Shown here: piece by piece, positions 61,001 through 64,000 of the stretch
Numbering within the stretch: position 1 is the first letter of the stretch
How the letters are laid out: each line of letters begins with the position of its first letter
Source: Himantopus leucocephalus
Lineage: Eukaryota > Chordata > Aves > Charadriiformes > Recurvirostridae
Direction: 5' to 3'
Assembly: GCA_003993805.1 (NCBI GenBank)
Contig: RSEF01000004.1
Location: 19,249,309-19,313,308, forward strand
DNA: 64,000 bases
The notes under the pieces: generated by a model
What the model was told of the DNA's origin: nothing
Database searches by the model: none
The model's input: only the letters and a program-made list of their open reading frames with translations
Translations under genes and position numbers: made by a program

Positions 61001-62353
61001 ACAGAGGAATCTGTCTTACTAGCAAAGCCCAGGATGGCGAGTAGAGGAAGCTGCTGTGCTGATACCGTACAGCCGCAGGTCTGCTGCAGCCTTGCTGTCA
61101 GCATTGCAGCTCCACAGGCAAACACTGCACCACTTTCCTTTCTCTGAGATTTTTAAGCTGTGGTGCAAAACAGGCGCTATCAAATAACTCATTAACTCAG
61201 AACTTGCCTTCAAAAGAAGGTATCTCAAAAGCCAAGGCTAACGGACCCGACGGCACAGATGACAGCAACAATGAGCAATGCTACAAAAGACGCTGTGGTG
61301 CAAAACGGTCTTTTCGAACATGCTGGGGGTATGTTACCTGCTGCCTGACTGTATTTTCAGTTTAACATTGGCATATTCACCTACGATATTGGTCATGTTG
61401 TATACTAATTGTCCCCAAGTCCTGAATTCTCAGAGTACAGACACCTTGCTGTTACTTAAGCTAGCAGTAAACTAGCTTGTGGTTGTACGTCCTGTTACAA
61501 AGGACATTCGTTACTGGTGTGGTGAGATTATGTATTGGAAATGGGTTTCACTGCGTGTGTAATGCTAAGCCCTAGTGATATTTCCAACTCCAGAATTTGC
61601 AGATGTTGGCTTGAGTGCAAAATCTGCACGGGATTTTTTGTTTGTTATGGTCAGAGACGGGGGGAAGCAGTCAGCCAGGCTTTCCCATGCTCCGGTAATG
61701 GTGAAGTAGACAATGTTAGATGTTAGAAGTAGATTCATTTTTCACCCCACTTTGTCTCTACTAAACAGACAATAAGAAATGCCCAAAGATGAATGCAACC
61801 ATGACTTTAGGTTTTCAATCAAAGAGCCTATTTCTAATGAACTTATAACCATTGTAGTTTCTGTTTTCTGACCTAGGCTTTTCAGGCAGCAGAGGTCCCA
61901 TGGATGTTATCTGCACTACTTTTATTTGCGCAGGACAGATCTTAAATTCTAAATGCATTACACAACCTGTGCTTAAAGTAATTCACCTTCACTATAGTCT
62001 TGCTGACTTCCTTTGCTTTCAAAAGCACTTATTTTGCTGACACGTTAAATTTTCTCTTACCTGAAGAAAAAAAAATCTTGTCTACTGTAGTGTCTAATTC
62101 CACCAATACAAGTACCAAATGACTGAGGTGAGAAGATCTGTAAAGTTAGTTATTTTGTGATTTCTATTTAATTTAATCCTATGAAAGTGGGTTAGGTGAG
62201 AGTACTTGAATGCTTAGTTAATGATCCATGTATGAGCAGTACCATCCCCAAGAACAATTCTGGACAAGTTGTACTACCGAGTAAGAAACAAGCAATTTCT
62301 ATTACAGAATGGCGTTTTTCATTCCAGACTGGCCAGTTATGATAGATATGACA
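58077..62353. other. Unique non-coding sequence
   Basis: AT-rich with a moderately GC-rich patch at 59730-59960. A possible ancient repeat remnant is listed separately at 59041-59095. No gene recognised. Confidence 0.5.
59041..59095 (+). repeat. Possible remnant of an old amniote interspersed repeat
   Basis: CAGATTCACCAGCTGATAAA, then CTAGCATAAATCTCCTCC and AACTCAATGAGAATGCATG, resembles a repeat I remember from turtle and crocodile DNA ('cagctggtgtaaat...gctccattgacttcaatgg'). The match is short and from memory only. Confidence 0.27.
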
Positions 62354-62628
62354 GAGACATATTAAAAATCCTCCTCTGATAAAGACAAAAAGTATTTCAA
62401 AGTCTGTTGTTCAGAAAGTACTTCTCTCTCAAGAGAAACTATTATGTTATTGTGGAAGTGCCAAATTAAGAATCCAATTCAGGTGCAATNGAGACATATT
62501 AAAAATCCTCCTCTGATAAAGAAAAAAAAAGTATTTCAAAGTCTGTTCTTCAGAAAGTACTTCTCTCTCAAGAGAAACTATTACGTTATTGTGGAAGTGC
62601 CAAATTAAGAATCCAATTCAGGTGCAAT
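62354..62628. repeat. ~137-bp duplication across a single N (probable assembly artefact)
   Basis: 62354-62489 (136 bp) and 62491-62628 (138 bp) are near-identical, with N at 62490. I see three differences: AAAGACAAAAAG versus AAAGAAAAAAAAAG, GTTGTTCAG versus GTTCTTCAG, and TTATGTTATT versus TTACGTTATT. The mix of homopolymer indel and substitutions fits read errors or two haplotypes at contig ends. Confidence 0.9.
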
Positions 62629-64000
62629 CAATGACTTGGCCAACATGCCACAGCTTCCCACTTGTAATACAGTTTTCCCTAGTTCCTTTTCATCGTTCAT
62701 GTTTCTCTTCTTTTTAAATTTTTACTGAGTCTCCACTGCAGCTACACCAGAAAAGCTCTGATCTGTGCTGCACCTTCAAGCACTATTCTATCACATGTAA
62801 GATCATTCTGAAACAACTCTCCTGTAATTAAAGCATCTCTCTGAAGCAGCTGTAAACCTTACAACCAGGCAGGCATTTTAATTCCCTGATGCTACAGTTG
62901 TGTTTACAGCTATTATCTACATTCTACTTCATTTAAGGTCACAAGGCTGATACAAGCTTCCAAAGGAAAAGATCGGTCTCATTCCACATAACATTATACT
63001 ATGGTAGATACATAGATCTTGAAAGTTAACTTTATACACTAGGAAAATACATTCTGGCACAGTAAGCAACACTGAAGTACCACGTAACTAACACCAGCTC
63101 GCAAAGGTCAGTGATAGGAAAGATATAATAAAGTGATATAACAGGTAAATCACTGTATCTCTGGAAATTTTCTACTGAAGAGAATTACAGTCATGCTACT
63201 AGTGATAATCACATACTAAAAAGAATTTTTCCATATTTAAAGTTGATTGAAAGATACCTTTTTTTTAAAGTACACTAAATTGTCATGTAATCCAGACCAT
63301 TTCTAAGCCACTCTAAAGGAACTGAGCCCTGCAAGTAAATTGGGTATATTTCTGCTAAGACTATATTAAATAAGGCCAAATTTCTTTGTGACTGGCAATG
63401 TATCTTTCATGAGGCTCTATTCTGCTGAAATACACTGCTTTCTAGGCAATGAGCCGAGGAAGGTCAGAGCCCGTAAGAGGGTCTACTCCAGAAGAATGTA
63501 ACCCCAATCATTTACCCAGCAGCCCTGTCACCACACATATTGGAGTCACCCGATAAGTGAAGAGCTCATACAAATAATCTTTGCTTTCCTATTGAACAAC
63601 ATGCATTTCCAGTTTCTCCGTCAGTATCCACAGCTGTGCCGCGAATGCAGGGCACTTCATTTATCAGAAGACGACAGTGCTGACAGAGGTAGTACAATCA
63701 GGCAGCCTCTTCCATCTGTTAAATATATGCCTCTCTGTTCCCTCTTAACTTTCTTCTTCCTTCTGCAGGGAGGAGGAGCACAAGTAGTTTTATGCTAAAT
63801 ATTTTGGCCATGTATACAATTTTTGCCTTATTCTTCTCTTACTGACAAGTCAAATTTGCCATGTCAGACCAGCACAGTCATTTATGCCACTCATTGTTTG
63901 CTCACAAAAGTGTCTACTGAGAATATAATACGGTATTGTCAGATCAGAATGACAGTTGATGATAATGCAAGTTCCTCTGTATTCTGGTTGCCAATATTAT
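62629..64000. other. Unique AT-rich non-coding sequence
   Basis: No repeat family or gene recognised up to the window end. Confidence 0.5.

Noticed and set aside
1..64000. tRNA, rRNA, snRNA and common microRNA genes
   Set aside because: I looked for B-box-like GGTTCGA sites, snRNA starts and familiar mature microRNA sequences on reading through and found none. A covariance-model scan was not possible.

Overview
The window looks like nuclear DNA from a bird. Five stretches match the chicken-repeat-1 (CR1) LINE family, including its characteristic octamer-like 3' end. One stretch is a complete solo LTR of the ERV-L type common in neoavian birds. Base composition is AT-rich, as in macrochromosome intergenic or intronic DNA. 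The sequence comes from a draft assembly: there are twelve isolated single N characters and one 100-N placeholder gap. These identifications rest on my memory of the repeat families, not on a database search.

I found no protein-coding gene, tRNA, rRNA, snRNA or known microRNA that I can support. The open frames are short, overlap on both strands, and are about what chance gives in 64 kb. The window is best read as a gene desert or the inside of a very large intron. A few minus-strand open frames next to good splice-site matches (5.8, 10.4, 21.8 and 24.0 kb) are listed as weak exon hypotheses, not as genes.

Layout: 1-8.35 kb is unique sequence with a falsely triplicated segment at 2.8-3.0 kb and a GC-richer patch at 5.7-7.6 kb. 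8.36-8.81 kb is a well-preserved CR1 3' end that still carries a frameshifted remnant of the ORF2 C-terminus. 14.3-14.65 kb holds a degenerate repeat of roughly 135-140 bp with CTAACCCT-like cores. 18.73-19.27 kb is the solo LTR with 5-bp target-site duplications, and its 3' end is repeated across an N. 24.39-24.44 kb is a compact hairpin. 29.2-29.8 kb is an ancient CR1, followed by a 60-bp poly(A) tract and a 3'-end CR1 fragment on the other strand. 41.25-41.54 kb is an older CR1. 53.07-53.30 kb is a CR1 interrupted by the 100-N gap. The remainder is unique AT-rich DNA with simple repeats.

The clearest observation is about the assembly. At eight of the twelve single-N sites, the sequence left of the N is repeated, exactly or nearly, right of it (9 to about 160 bp). 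This looks like unmerged overlapping contig ends, so those apparent tandem duplications are probably not biological. The 100-N gap lies inside a CR1 copy whose missing middle should be several hundred bases, so the true locus is probably longer than shown. I did not find a convincing new biological system in this window.
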